A DNA stretch of 14,972 nucleotides from W425 sp964503235 (GTDB lineage: Bacteria > Chloroflexota > Dehalococcoidia > Dehalococcoidales > RBG-16-60-22), in NCBI GenBank assembly GCA_964503235.1, contig CAZCZJ010000059.1:1-14972 (forward strand), written 5' to 3'. This document shows positions 6,109 through 13,471 of the stretch, in pieces (position 1 is the first letter of the stretch; each line of letters begins with the position of its first letter). The position numbers and the translations under genes were made by a program. A model generated the notes under the pieces. The model made no database searches. It saw nothing but the letters and a program-made list of their open reading frames with translations, and was not told where the DNA came from.

Positions 6109-8046
6109 TTAATCAGGTCCCGTCGGTGTCTGCTTGGGCACGAGCCGCGGGACTCCCGGTGCCTTCTTGGGTTTAGGTGCTTTTTCAGCTTCACCGACCG
6201 GCTTTACCGGTGCGGGTATCTTTTTCTTCGCAATTTCATAGTCAGGTGTTGGCATTCCCATATCACTGAAAACCTTTTCCAGCTCTTTACCCTCGAGGGT
6301 TTCCTCCGAGATTAGCTTCTCAGCCAGTTTCTTCAGTTCTGTTTTGTGCTCGGTCAGAGTCTTCATAGCGACGTTGTAAGCATCGCTGATAAGCTTGCTT
6401 ATTTCACGATCTATCTCCAGGGCAAACCGCTCACTATAGTCCCTCTGCTCCGATATCTCCCGTCCCAGGAAGACCATTTCCTGCTTGTTTCCGAATGTCC
6501 TTGTGCCGAGTTTATCGCTCATCCCGAAGTCCATTACCATCCGGCGGGCATAAGCGGTTACTCTTTCAATATCGTTATGGGCTCCGGTTGTCCTCTCTTT
6601 GAAGATAAGATCTTCTGCGGCGTGGCCGCCGAGCAAAGTCGCCAGGGTATCCTTGAGCTGCGAACGGGTTGTTAAATACCGATCCTCCGCGGGGAGTTGC
6701 TTGGTATAACCCAGCGCCATGCCACGTGCTACGATGGAAATTTTATGAACCGGGTCGGCGTGAGGCAGTATTCTGGCAACAATGGCGTGCCCGGCTTCAT
6801 GATAGGCAATTACTTCTTTTTCCTTGGGACTGATTTTGCGGCTTCTCCTCTCAGGCCCGGCCATCACCTTATCAACGGACTCTTCGAAGTCTCTCATCTC
6901 TATCGACTTCTTGTTACGCCTGGCTGCTAAAATAGCCGCCTCATTCACCAGGTTCGCCAGGTCGGCACCGCTGAAACCGACCGTACCCTTGGCGAGAACC
7001 TCAAGGTTAACATCTTTATCCAGCGGTTTCCCGTTGGAGTGTACTTTCAAAATGGCTATTCGCCCGGTGATATCCGGTTGGTCTAAAATGACACGCCGGT
7101 CAAAACGTCCGGGTCGGAGCAAAGCTGGGTCGAGTATATCGGGGCGGTTGGTGGCGGCAATGACGATAACGCTGGTATTGGTATCAAAGCCGTCCATTTC
7201 CACGAGAATCTGGTTAAGGGTCTGCTCACGCTCGTCGTGACTGCCGCCCAGTCCGGAGCCGCGTTGCCGTCCAACGGCGTCAATCTCGTCGATAAACACG
7301 ATGCAGGGGGTATTACGCTTAGCCTGCTCAAAAAGGTCACGTACCCTGGAAGCACCGACGCCGACAAACATCTCGACAAACTCACTGCCGCTGATATTGA
7401 AGAAAGGCACGTCAGCCTCACCGGCTACGGCACGCGCCAGTAATGTCTTGCCCGTACCGGGCGGACCTACCAGCAGTACGCCCTTGGGTATACGCGCTCC
7501 CAGAGACTGGAATTTCTCCCGGGACTTGAGGAATTCCACCACTTCCTGCATATCCTGCTTGGCTTCTTCCACACCGGCAACGTCATCGAAGGTAACGGTA
7601 ACCCGGTTAGCCGGAAACAGCCTGGCTTTACTCCGCCCGAAGCTCATCGCCTGGTTATTGGCACCGCGTGCCTGGCGGAATAGGAAGAACAGTAATGCGC
7701 CGAATATCAGCAGCGGGATGAAGTTAATCAATACACTCCACCCGAACCCCGACGGGGGGTCCACGTCTATTACTATATCGCCGGGAACGAATCCGTTGAT
7801 ATCGAGGATACTGGTACCAGCCTCCTTGACCGACTCCAGCTTGGTACCATCAATCAGAGTGATAAGCAGTTTCTCTTCATCTACCTCTATCTTATCGATT
7901 TCGCCGTTCTGCGACATCGTAATAACCTGACTCAGCGGTACTTTGTCACGGCTTTCCGAACCGGGCAGAAGAAATGAAAAGAGGACGACAAACGCCACCA
8001 AAACGGTAATATATATCAAGCTATTTCGCTTCCAGTTCGATTTCAT
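6109..8046 (-). CDS. ftsH: ATP-dependent zinc metalloprotease FtsH
   Basis: Membrane-anchored AAA+ protease that extracts and degrades misfolded membrane proteins and short-lived regulators. It has 645 residues. Membrane segments lie at about 9-27 and 104-123, with an extracytoplasmic domain between them. Walker A is GPPGTGKT (194-201), Walker B FIDEID (251-256), and the arginine-finger stretch RPGRFDRR lies near 311-318. The protease site is HEAGH (416-420), with the third zinc ligand probably Asp492 in TTGAHND. The tail is Pro/Lys-rich and likely disordered (about 595-645). The frame extends 12 bases further to a TTG at 8058, but the ATG at 8046 is preferred because GAGG sits 6 bases upstream of it. 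Confidence 0.96.
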   Translation of the reverse strand: MKSNWKRNSLIYITVLVAFVVLFSFLLPGSESRDKVPLSQVITMSQNGEIDKIEVDEEKLLITLIDGTKLESVKEAGTSILDINGFVPGDIVIDVDPPSGFGWSVLINFIPLLIFGALLFFLFRQARGANNQAMSFGRSKARLFPANRVTVTFDDVAGVEEAKQDMQEVVEFLKSREKFQSLGARIPKGVLLVGPPGTGKTLLARAVAGEADVPFFNISGSEFVEMFVGVGASRVRDLFEQAKRNTPCIVFIDEIDAVGRQRGSGLGGSHDEREQTLNQILVEMDGFDTNTSVIVIAATNRPDILDPALLRPGRFDRRVILDQPDITGRIAILKVHSNGKPLDKDVNLEVLAKGTVGFSGADLANLVNEAAILAARRNKKSIEMRDFEESVDKVMAGPERRSRKISPKEKEVIAYHEAGHAIVARILPHADPVHKISIVARGMALGYTKQLPAEDRYLTTRSQLKDTLATLLGGHAAEDLIFKERTTGAHNDIERVTAYARRMVMDFGMSDKLGTRTFGNKQEMVFLGREISEQRDYSERFALEIDREISKLISDAYNVAMKTLTEHKTELKKLAEKLISEETLEGKELEKVFSDMGMPTPDYEIAKKKIPAPVKPVGEAEKAPKPKKAPGVPRLVPKQTPTGPD

Positions 8047-8086
8047 ACCATACCTCAAAGAGTAAAAATACTTTTCTACCGCATAT

Positions 8087-8092
8087 ATTATA
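8087..8092 (-). promoter_or_regulatory. Candidate -10 box for ftsH
   Basis: On the minus strand this reads TATAAT, about 40 bases before the ftsH ATG. No good -35 hexamer lies 16-18 bases further up, so this is either a promoter that depends on an activator or other features, or a chance match in AT-rich DNA. Confidence 0.45.
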
Positions 8093-8193
8093 CCATAAAA
8101 ATAGTTAAAGAGAAGTTAAGAAAAAGGAATATTTTAGTATTTTATGTCCAGTACCCCCGAATAACATGGTTTATTATACGGCTGTAAGCGGAA

Positions 8194-8222
8194 TTGACAA
8201 TAGCCTTCGGGCTGATTATAGT
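8194..8222 (+). promoter_or_regulatory. Strong promoter of the duplicated-domain gene
   Basis: TTGACA (8194-8199), a 17-base spacer, then TATAGT (8217-8222), one base off consensus. Transcription should start near 8229, leaving a leader of about 45 bases. It overlaps an inverted repeat listed separately. Confidence 0.7.
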
Positions 8223-8227
8223 GTCAA
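8194..8227. repeat. Nested inverted repeat over the promoter
   Basis: Outer arms TTGACA (8194-8199) and TGTCAA (8222-8227) are perfect complements. Inside the promoter spacer lies a second dyad, AGCC-TTCG-GGCT (8202-8213). The outer arms cover the -35 and the edge of the -10, the place expected for a repressor operator. Part of the outer match follows simply from the -35 sequence, so chance is possible. Confidence 0.4.
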
Positions 8228-8273
8228 ATAATAGTATGAAATTCTGCCGATTGCAGGAATGAGGGAGATGGTG

Positions 8274-9245
8274 ATGAATACGACTACGGAACCAACCGAG
8301 ATAACATCGCTTCCCAGGCTGAATGAGCAGAGTCCCGATGACCTGTTTATCTGCTGCGCCAGTTTCGAAGAAAGATGCCTTTCCAGCGCCGCCACCATGG
8401 GTGTTGACTTTCTGACGAAGTATGCCGTCATCTTCGTGGTCGAGGACCCCCAGTTTAAAAAGCAGATTGAACATAATATGTTCCGTTTACAGACGGAACT
8501 GAGGAAAAAGACCACCGAGGGGATATTCGTCGTTACCTGCCAGAAAGGGAACCCTGTTGAAGGCGTGGACCAGCTGGAGGGCATCCTCAACCAGTGCAAA
8601 CTGAACACCGAAAAGGGGCCTTTCATTACCGTAGATATCAGCGGAATGACCAAGATATACCTGCTGGAACTGCTGCACTACCTGGTAACCGAAAAGAAAA
8701 TGGGGATGCCACGCTTATTGCATACCACGCAGAAGTACCTGCCTACCAAACTGACCCGCGGTATAGAGCAGATAACTACCATACCGAATTTTTACGGAAG
8801 TCCTTCACTAGACAAGGAGACGGCCCTGGTACTGTTTCTGGGATTTGAGCCAGACCGAGCCCTTTCGGTATGGAAGCAGTATAATCCCGCCAGGACGATA
8901 GCCCTCATTACCAATCCGCCGCGACACGGAAACACCGATTACCTGAAGTACGCCCGACAAAATAACGCCGAACTGCTTTCGCTGCCTTCGGTAACTGTGC
9001 AAGACGCGCCTCCGGATAATCCTCAGGTCGTCCGCGATGTACTAAAGTCTATCCACGCCGAGATAAAGGACTCACATAACATGGTTATAGGGCCGTTCGG
9101 GACGAAGTCACAGGTTATCGGGGTCTTTCTTTTCTGGACGGAACATCGCGGGGTACAGGTAATTTACTCTTTTCCGGCAACGTATACCAGGTCTTATCTA
9201 CGGCGTCAGCCTGGCGCTACATTGGTATTGCCCGCTGCCCTGTAG
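8274..9245 (+). CDS. Duplicated Rossmann-like protein with CARF-like motifs, function unknown
   Basis: A 323-residue soluble protein with no family I can name. It has two similar halves. Half one starts with a hydrophobic strand and ASFEERCLS (29-37) and later has a strand plus DISGMTK and a helix (119-137). Half two repeats the plan with FLGFEPDRALS (188-198) and then VIGPFGTK and a hydrophobic helix (271-287). The shared pattern, FExxR after the first strand and a G-x-T-K or G-T-K turn after a later strand, recalls CARF-type domains that bind cyclic nucleotides, where a DxTxGTK-like loop contacts the ligand. No effector (HEPN, nuclease, protease) and no membrane segment is visible, and no CRISPR array or cyclase lies nearby. 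The start is set at ATG 8274 because GAGGGAG (8261-8267) lies 6 bases upstream; ATGs at 8259 and 8268 are too close to or upstream of it. Confidence 0.8.
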   Translation: MNTTTEPTEITSLPRLNEQSPDDLFICCASFEERCLSSAATMGVDFLTKYAVIFVVEDPQFKKQIEHNMFRLQTELRKKTTEGIFVVTCQKGNPVEGVDQLEGILNQCKLNTEKGPFITVDISGMTKIYLLELLHYLVTEKKMGMPRLLHTTQKYLPTKLTRGIEQITTIPNFYGSPSLDKETALVLFLGFEPDRALSVWKQYNPARTIALITNPPRHGNTDYLKYARQNNAELLSLPSVTVQDAPPDNPQVVRDVLKSIHAEIKDSHNMVIGPFGTKSQVIGVFLFWTEHRGVQVIYSFPATYTRSYLRRQPGATLVLPAAL

Positions 9246-9317
9246 CTTCTTTTTTAAGGTAGAAGACAGAACAACGGGCAATATAGTATTACCTTATGTT
9301 ATTATATACGCCGGCCT

Positions 9318-9348
9318 CGATTGAACCAGAGCCAGAAATATTCAATCG
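9318..9348. repeat. 8-base inverted repeat between convergent genes
   Basis: CGATTGAA (9318-9325) and TTCAATCG (9341-9348) are perfect complements with a 15-base loop, and the right arm covers the HD-GYP gene's stop codon. It sits between two convergent genes, as a shared transcription end would, but no U-tract follows on either strand, so it is not called a terminator. The rest of the 96-base gap has only a loose AAGGTA...TACCTT pair. Confidence 0.4.
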
Positions 9349-11384
9349 GTCAATGAATCGGCCGACTCCAGAATTAACTCCTGAGGTTCCTCGGCGGCTG
9401 CCATAAGTCTATCGAATTCAGGTTCATTCCTCCTTAATAACCTGAGGCAGGCATGAACTACCTTGGAATCGTAAAGAACGCCACTCGTCTGTGATATTTC
9501 CTGCAGGGCTTTATTTAAACCCAGCGGCGGGTGGTACGGACGGTGAGAAGACATAGCCTCAACAACATCAGCTACTCCCAGAATCCTGGCTTCGATAACG
9601 ATTTCCTCTCCGGACAGATGGTACGGATATCCCGAGCCGTCTATTCTTTCATGATGCTGGAGAATAGCCTTGGTTACCGGCCAGGGAAAATCTATCTTCT
9701 CGAGGATATCATAGCCCACCTGGCAGTGGTTAGTGATAATGCTAAACTCATTCGGGGTTAATTTGCCAGGCTTGTTGAGAATCTCGGCGGGTACGGCGAC
9801 TTTGCCGACGTCATGAAGGAGTCCAGCGACATGAATCCCCATTACCTGCCACTCGGGAAGTCCCATTTCGCGGGCAATAGCCCGCGCCAGCTCCGCCACC
9901 CGCCGCTGATGACCGGCGGTATACGGGTCTCTGGTTTCGACTACCAGGGATACAGCGTGAATTACTCCGTCCAAAGCCTGCTGCAGCTCGTTGTGTCTCT
10001 GTTTTATATTGGCATACTGATTGGCGTTCTCAACATTGTTCGCGATATTGTCAGCAACTTCCTGCAGTAACCCCCTTTCTTCATTGGTGTAAGACGCGTG
10101 AGATATTTTACTGCTGAGAAGCAGCATACCGGCCAAATCCCTTTCGCCTTTCAGGGGCACCAGCATTTCGATACTATTTTTCTCCAGAGCCTGACGGTCA
10201 CTAGCGCTCAAACTTACCAGCGATGGAATGACATTCATATCATTGCTATCGAATATCGTATCCTGCTGCTTCATGGCCGATACCAGAAGACTGCTGGAGT
10301 AGAAAAAGAGCCTCCCTTTCCCCTTGTATCCGCAGTAGGCATAAGTGGCATAATTACCAGTTATAGGCGACGGTAGTAATAAATAAACACCCTGGCTCTG
10401 CATACCGTTAGCAATAGCCGTGACCAGCGACGAGGAGAGATGTTCCAGGTCGAGTTCACTTTTCATTTTCTGATTTAATTGCCTTAACGTCTGGATATGG
10501 TCATACCTTTCACCGAAGAACCACCTGTCTACGGTACACTGCAACCTCGTGAGAACGGGCTGAAAGACAGAGGCGGTAAAAAAGACCATCACGAGTGTTA
10601 GGGTGAGATAGAGGGGGCTCATGAAATCCTGAAAGAGATGATTTACCAGATAAAAGAAACTCCCGATTATACCGAAGATAATTACACTTGTTAGTGAATA
10701 CGTAGCGCCTTTCCTGAGGACTACCTTGATTTCCAGGAGGTTATATTTGAGCATCGCCACCGTAGCGGCGACACAAAAGAGAATAACACCGATGATACCC
10801 AGAGGATACATATGAACCCCAAGGGTGGTCAGATAGTCGGTAGTAACGCCAAAGAACAGCGCACCGATACCGACGAGGATATACTGAGCGCGTACCCGGT
10901 CATCAAAAATGCGAGCACGCCGACTGTGCTTTACCAGCATAATCGCGCTGAAAATAATAGGCACGTAAGCACAGAGAAGATACAGCGGGAAGAGAGGTCC
11001 GATAACCGGGGCTTTCCCGTACCACATCGACTGCATACCCTCAACAATAAGCCCCGTGGGAATAAGGCACAGCACAACTAGATATGATATATAAACCGGG
11101 TACATAATCCGCTTGCTGTGTTTAGTACCGGTGAGAGCACTGGTAAACCGATAGAAGAACAGGGCACCGCTCAACATGGCTAAAAAGACGAGTTCTTCCC
11201 AGATTAAGGCGCTGGTCATATCAGAAGCCAAACGCATCATAAAAATGCAGAAGCCCCACAAAGTCATAAAGACAAGGAATAAAGCAAATGGCCTTCGGGC
11301 AATGTGTTTCTTGCCGCTTACCATCAGGATTACCAGTAAAGCGAGGCAGAAGACTACTTCAATTATCGGGATGATTAAATACAT
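9342..11384 (-). CDS. Membrane GAF / HD-GYP domain protein, probable c-di-GMP phosphodiesterase
   Basis: A 680-residue membrane protein. Residues 1 to about 275 hold roughly nine hydrophobic segments; the first seven resemble the 7TM sensor region found at the start of some histidine kinases. A GAF-like domain follows (about 300-450), then a short helix, then an HD-GYP domain (about 470-655). Catalytic marks are intact: ETRDPYTAGH (483-491), the HD pair in LLHDVGK (His524, Asp525), His553, HHERIDGSGYP (577-587), and ADVVEAM (605-611). HD-GYP proteins hydrolyse cyclic di-GMP (some act on related dinucleotides), so the likely role is to turn an external or membrane signal into lower c-di-GMP. 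The loop usually HPxxG reads HCQVG. It follows the GH3-like gene on the same strand after 54 bases and is probably co-transcribed. The ATG at 11384 has no strong binding site. Confidence 0.9.
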   Translation of the reverse strand: MYLIIPIIEVVFCLALLVILMVSGKKHIARRPFALFLVFMTLWGFCIFMMRLASDMTSALIWEELVFLAMLSGALFFYRFTSALTGTKHSKRIMYPVYISYLVVLCLIPTGLIVEGMQSMWYGKAPVIGPLFPLYLLCAYVPIIFSAIMLVKHSRRARIFDDRVRAQYILVGIGALFFGVTTDYLTTLGVHMYPLGIIGVILFCVAATVAMLKYNLLEIKVVLRKGATYSLTSVIIFGIIGSFFYLVNHLFQDFMSPLYLTLTLVMVFFTASVFQPVLTRLQCTVDRWFFGERYDHIQTLRQLNQKMKSELDLEHLSSSLVTAIANGMQSQGVYLLLPSPITGNYATYAYCGYKGKGRLFFYSSSLLVSAMKQQDTIFDSNDMNVIPSLVSLSASDRQALEKNSIEMLVPLKGERDLAGMLLLSSKISHASYTNEERGLLQEVADNIANNVENANQYANIKQRHNELQQALDGVIHAVSLVVETRDPYTAGHQRRVAELARAIAREMGLPEWQVMGIHVAGLLHDVGKVAVPAEILNKPGKLTPNEFSIITNHCQVGYDILEKIDFPWPVTKAILQHHERIDGSGYPYHLSGEEIVIEARILGVADVVEAMSSHRPYHPPLGLNKALQEISQTSGVLYDSKVVHACLRLLRRNEPEFDRLMAAAEEPQELILESADSLTD

Positions 11385-11438
11385 AACTTCTATAGCTCTC
11401 TAAATACCTGTTCAATTACGTTGCAGAACAACTTATAG

Positions 11439-13100
11439 CTACGATACAGCTATTGGTGTATTCTCTTTTACACTCGTGAGTTCGCTGATAACGTCGTCGG
11501 GGGCATTCATTCTGGGCGGCCGGCTTTGTACCAGGTCCGCACCATTTTCCCGTCTCTGGCGATAGAAGTTATTGAATGCCCCGGAAGGCAATACCGTGAC
11601 TTCAAGCGGTTCAATATCCATAGTGGTTGCCAGGTCACGATAACCGGGATCGACTTTCATCAGTTCGTCGTGCACCGCCAGAGCGAGCTGCTCCGGTCGG
11701 AATCCATTGTTGGACTCGATATAGAGGTGAAGTGCCAGCTTTCCTTCTTTTATTTCCTTACGGATAGTCCAGTCTTCATAATCAATATTTGAGCCAGCAA
11801 TGGCGGCGGTGACCGTTTTTTCGCTTATCCTGGTGAAGCCAGCGATATCAATCAGGTCATCAGCCCTGGCTTCAAAGAGCATTTGCGGCAGGTGAATCCC
11901 GGTTGCTTCATCCTCCAGCGCGATAATACGGATGAGATGCCCGAGACGGTAGCGGATGAAAGGCATCCGGTAGAAGCTTGTGATGACGATTTCATAACAC
12001 TGACCGACCTGAACATCAGGCAGAAGAACGGTACGCGGCTCGTAGAAAGCATCTTCTTTAGTCTTCTCCCATTCCGATTCCGGTATAAATTCGTAGAAAT
12101 TGGAATGAGGGAGAAAAGTCATTCCCTGGCGACTCCAGCTTTGAAGAGCCATGATGCCAGCCTCAGTGCAAGCATGGAACTCATACGGGTAGGCACCCCA
12201 GTATTTATATACCAGGTCGCGGTAAATGCTGGTATCTATACCCCAGCCGATAAGAGCTTTCAGCGTCCAGATGTCCTTGGGTAAAATACCCCTGTTTTCA
12301 ACCTTGCTTTTCAGAAATGCCCGGAAAAGACGCATAAATTCCCCGGGATGACCAAGGTGACGAGAAATTTTACCCCCTTTCGACATCTTGTTGAATTCAT
12401 TTCCTGTTTTAACGAGAACGCTGGTCATGGACATGAGGATGTCCATGCCGGTCCGTAAGGACATCTCAAAGCCTTTAGTGACTTTTTCTCTGAAATCCAT
12501 GCCGTCAAGTGTATCGGGCGACATGACCGGCCTGAGATTAAAAAGCTGGCTGGCCCCGGAAGCCAGAATTCCCGAAAGATAGGGGGCGGGGGCAACATTA
12601 AAAAGGACGCGGTCGCCTTCCATAATCGAGCTTTGCCCTCTTTGTTTGGAGCAAGCCAGTATCAGCACCGACATCAGGTTATCCATGGTGCGGTTATAGG
12701 CTTCGTGAGTATAGGGTACTCTCTTACTAACACCACCAGAACCTGAGGTATTCGCCCAGAGATACGGTTTCTCGGGAAGGGTTGTTTCGTCACCGGGATC
12801 CAGCTCCGGCAAATAGTCCTTATATGTGGTTGACGGGACGATACCCCGGAACTCATTAACGCTTACCGGTACCCTTTTTCCCAGCAGCCTTCTCCCCAGA
12901 GAGCAGTTGGTGATTTGAGAGAGCTGTTGCAGCAGCAGCGATTCCTGGATTGACATGAACTGATCAATATCAATATCAAGAAAGCCGCAGTATTTTATCC
13001 ATACCCGGTCGTACTCCGATTTAATCATCGGAAACCGGACACCCGGTACCAGCCCCCCTTTTTTTGGGGAGATATCGGGACTGCCTTTTTTTCTGCTCAT
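11439..13100 (-). CDS. GH3-family adenylate-forming enzyme
   Basis: A 553-residue member of the GH3 (plant auxin-responsive) branch of the ANL superfamily, which adenylates a carboxylic acid with ATP and, in plants, joins it to an amino acid. Visible motifs: the nucleotide loop ANTSGSGGVSKRVPYT (116-131), the second motif FHACTEAGI (308-316), and the third motif region PFIRYRLGH (380-388). In the families I know, the last residue of the third motif is Asp, which holds the ribose hydroxyls; here it is His388. A C-terminal mobile domain follows (about 410-550). Bacterial members are poorly characterised, so the substrate and acceptor are unknown. The start at ATG 13100 is supported by AGGGG five bases upstream. 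It is divergent from the molybdoenzyme gene. Confidence 0.85.
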   Translation of the reverse strand: MSRKKGSPDISPKKGGLVPGVRFPMIKSEYDRVWIKYCGFLDIDIDQFMSIQESLLLQQLSQITNCSLGRRLLGKRVPVSVNEFRGIVPSTTYKDYLPELDPGDETTLPEKPYLWANTSGSGGVSKRVPYTHEAYNRTMDNLMSVLILACSKQRGQSSIMEGDRVLFNVAPAPYLSGILASGASQLFNLRPVMSPDTLDGMDFREKVTKGFEMSLRTGMDILMSMTSVLVKTGNEFNKMSKGGKISRHLGHPGEFMRLFRAFLKSKVENRGILPKDIWTLKALIGWGIDTSIYRDLVYKYWGAYPYEFHACTEAGIMALQSWSRQGMTFLPHSNFYEFIPESEWEKTKEDAFYEPRTVLLPDVQVGQCYEIVITSFYRMPFIRYRLGHLIRIIALEDEATGIHLPQMLFEARADDLIDIAGFTRISEKTVTAAIAGSNIDYEDWTIRKEIKEGKLALHLYIESNNGFRPEQLALAVHDELMKVDPGYRDLATTMDIEPLEVTVLPSGAFNNFYRQRRENGADLVQSRPPRMNAPDDVISELTSVKENTPIAVS

Positions 13101-13299
13101 TTTTACCCCTTTATTCAGGTTAAGTCTAGGAATATCACCTCAAAAGAACATCACAATTTACGGCACAGGTCTATCAAAAACCTCACAAGAACGATACAAA
13201 AAAAATAACCGAGACATTTACATTACTAGAATCAGTCGTTATTCAGGTCGGAAACGCCTATCGGGAGCCTGCACGGCGGGTAGATAGTCGGGCTTCAAC

Positions 13300-13329
13300 T
13301 TGACAAAAATGAGCATACTGGTGTAGATT
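13300..13329 (+). promoter_or_regulatory. Candidate promoter of the molybdoenzyme gene
   Basis: Exact -35 TTGACA (13300-13305), an 18-base spacer, and a weaker -10 TAGATT (13324-13329, 4 of 6). The start would be near 13336. A second, weaker pair, TTGGCA (13389-13394) with an ATAGAT-like box near 13412, lies closer to the gene. Confidence 0.45.
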
Positions 13330-13368
13330 TTTAAGGGATTGCATAATATCAAAGTGTCTCAAACAAAG

Positions 13369-13389
13369 TTTTCAGCTATTTTTTCAGCT
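13369..13389 (+). repeat. Short tandem repeat in the molybdoenzyme leader
   Basis: TTTTCAGCT occurs twice with a 12-base period, slightly more than one helical turn, so the copies lie near the same face of the DNA. They fall downstream of the candidate transcription start. Confidence 0.4.
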
Positions 13390-13419
13390 TGGCACGTCCA
13401 ATAAATACGCAATAGATAG

Positions 13420-13431
13420 TAACCACGGTTA
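13420..13431. promoter_or_regulatory. Small dyad, possible operator
   Basis: TAACC and GGTTA are perfect complements around a two-base centre, 40 bases before the molybdoenzyme start and within its predicted leader. Binding of a regulator here is a guess from position only. Confidence 0.25.
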
Positions 13432-13471
13432 TTAATTACGCATCCGAATATTTTGAAGGAGAATAATTGAA

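Larger units (their letters stand above)
13101..13471. other. Intergenic region between divergent genes
   Basis: 371 AT-rich bases without a gene. On the plus strand it holds a promoter candidate (listed separately) and a leader of about 136 bases to the molybdoenzyme. On the minus strand I find no convincing promoter for the GH3-like gene. Repeats: TTATTCAGGT at 13111-13120 and again at 13239-13248; TTTTCAGCT at 13369-13377 and 13381-13389; and the dyad TAACC-AC-GGTTA at 13420-13431, whose two-base centre suits a protein binding site better than an RNA hairpin. Confidence 0.6.

Noticed and set aside
7301..7930. 209-codon plus-strand frame opposite ftsH
   Set aside because: It lies wholly within the conserved AAA and N-terminal region of ftsH and is composed of low-complexity Ser/Thr/Pro/Arg sequence typical of an antisense shadow.
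8274..9245. CRISPR-associated locus
   Set aside because: The CARF-like motifs prompted a check, but there is no repeat-spacer array, no cas gene and no cyclase in the window.
9318..9348. Rho-independent terminator between the convergent genes
   Set aside because: The stem is perfect, but there is no U-run on either strand and the arms are AT-rich.
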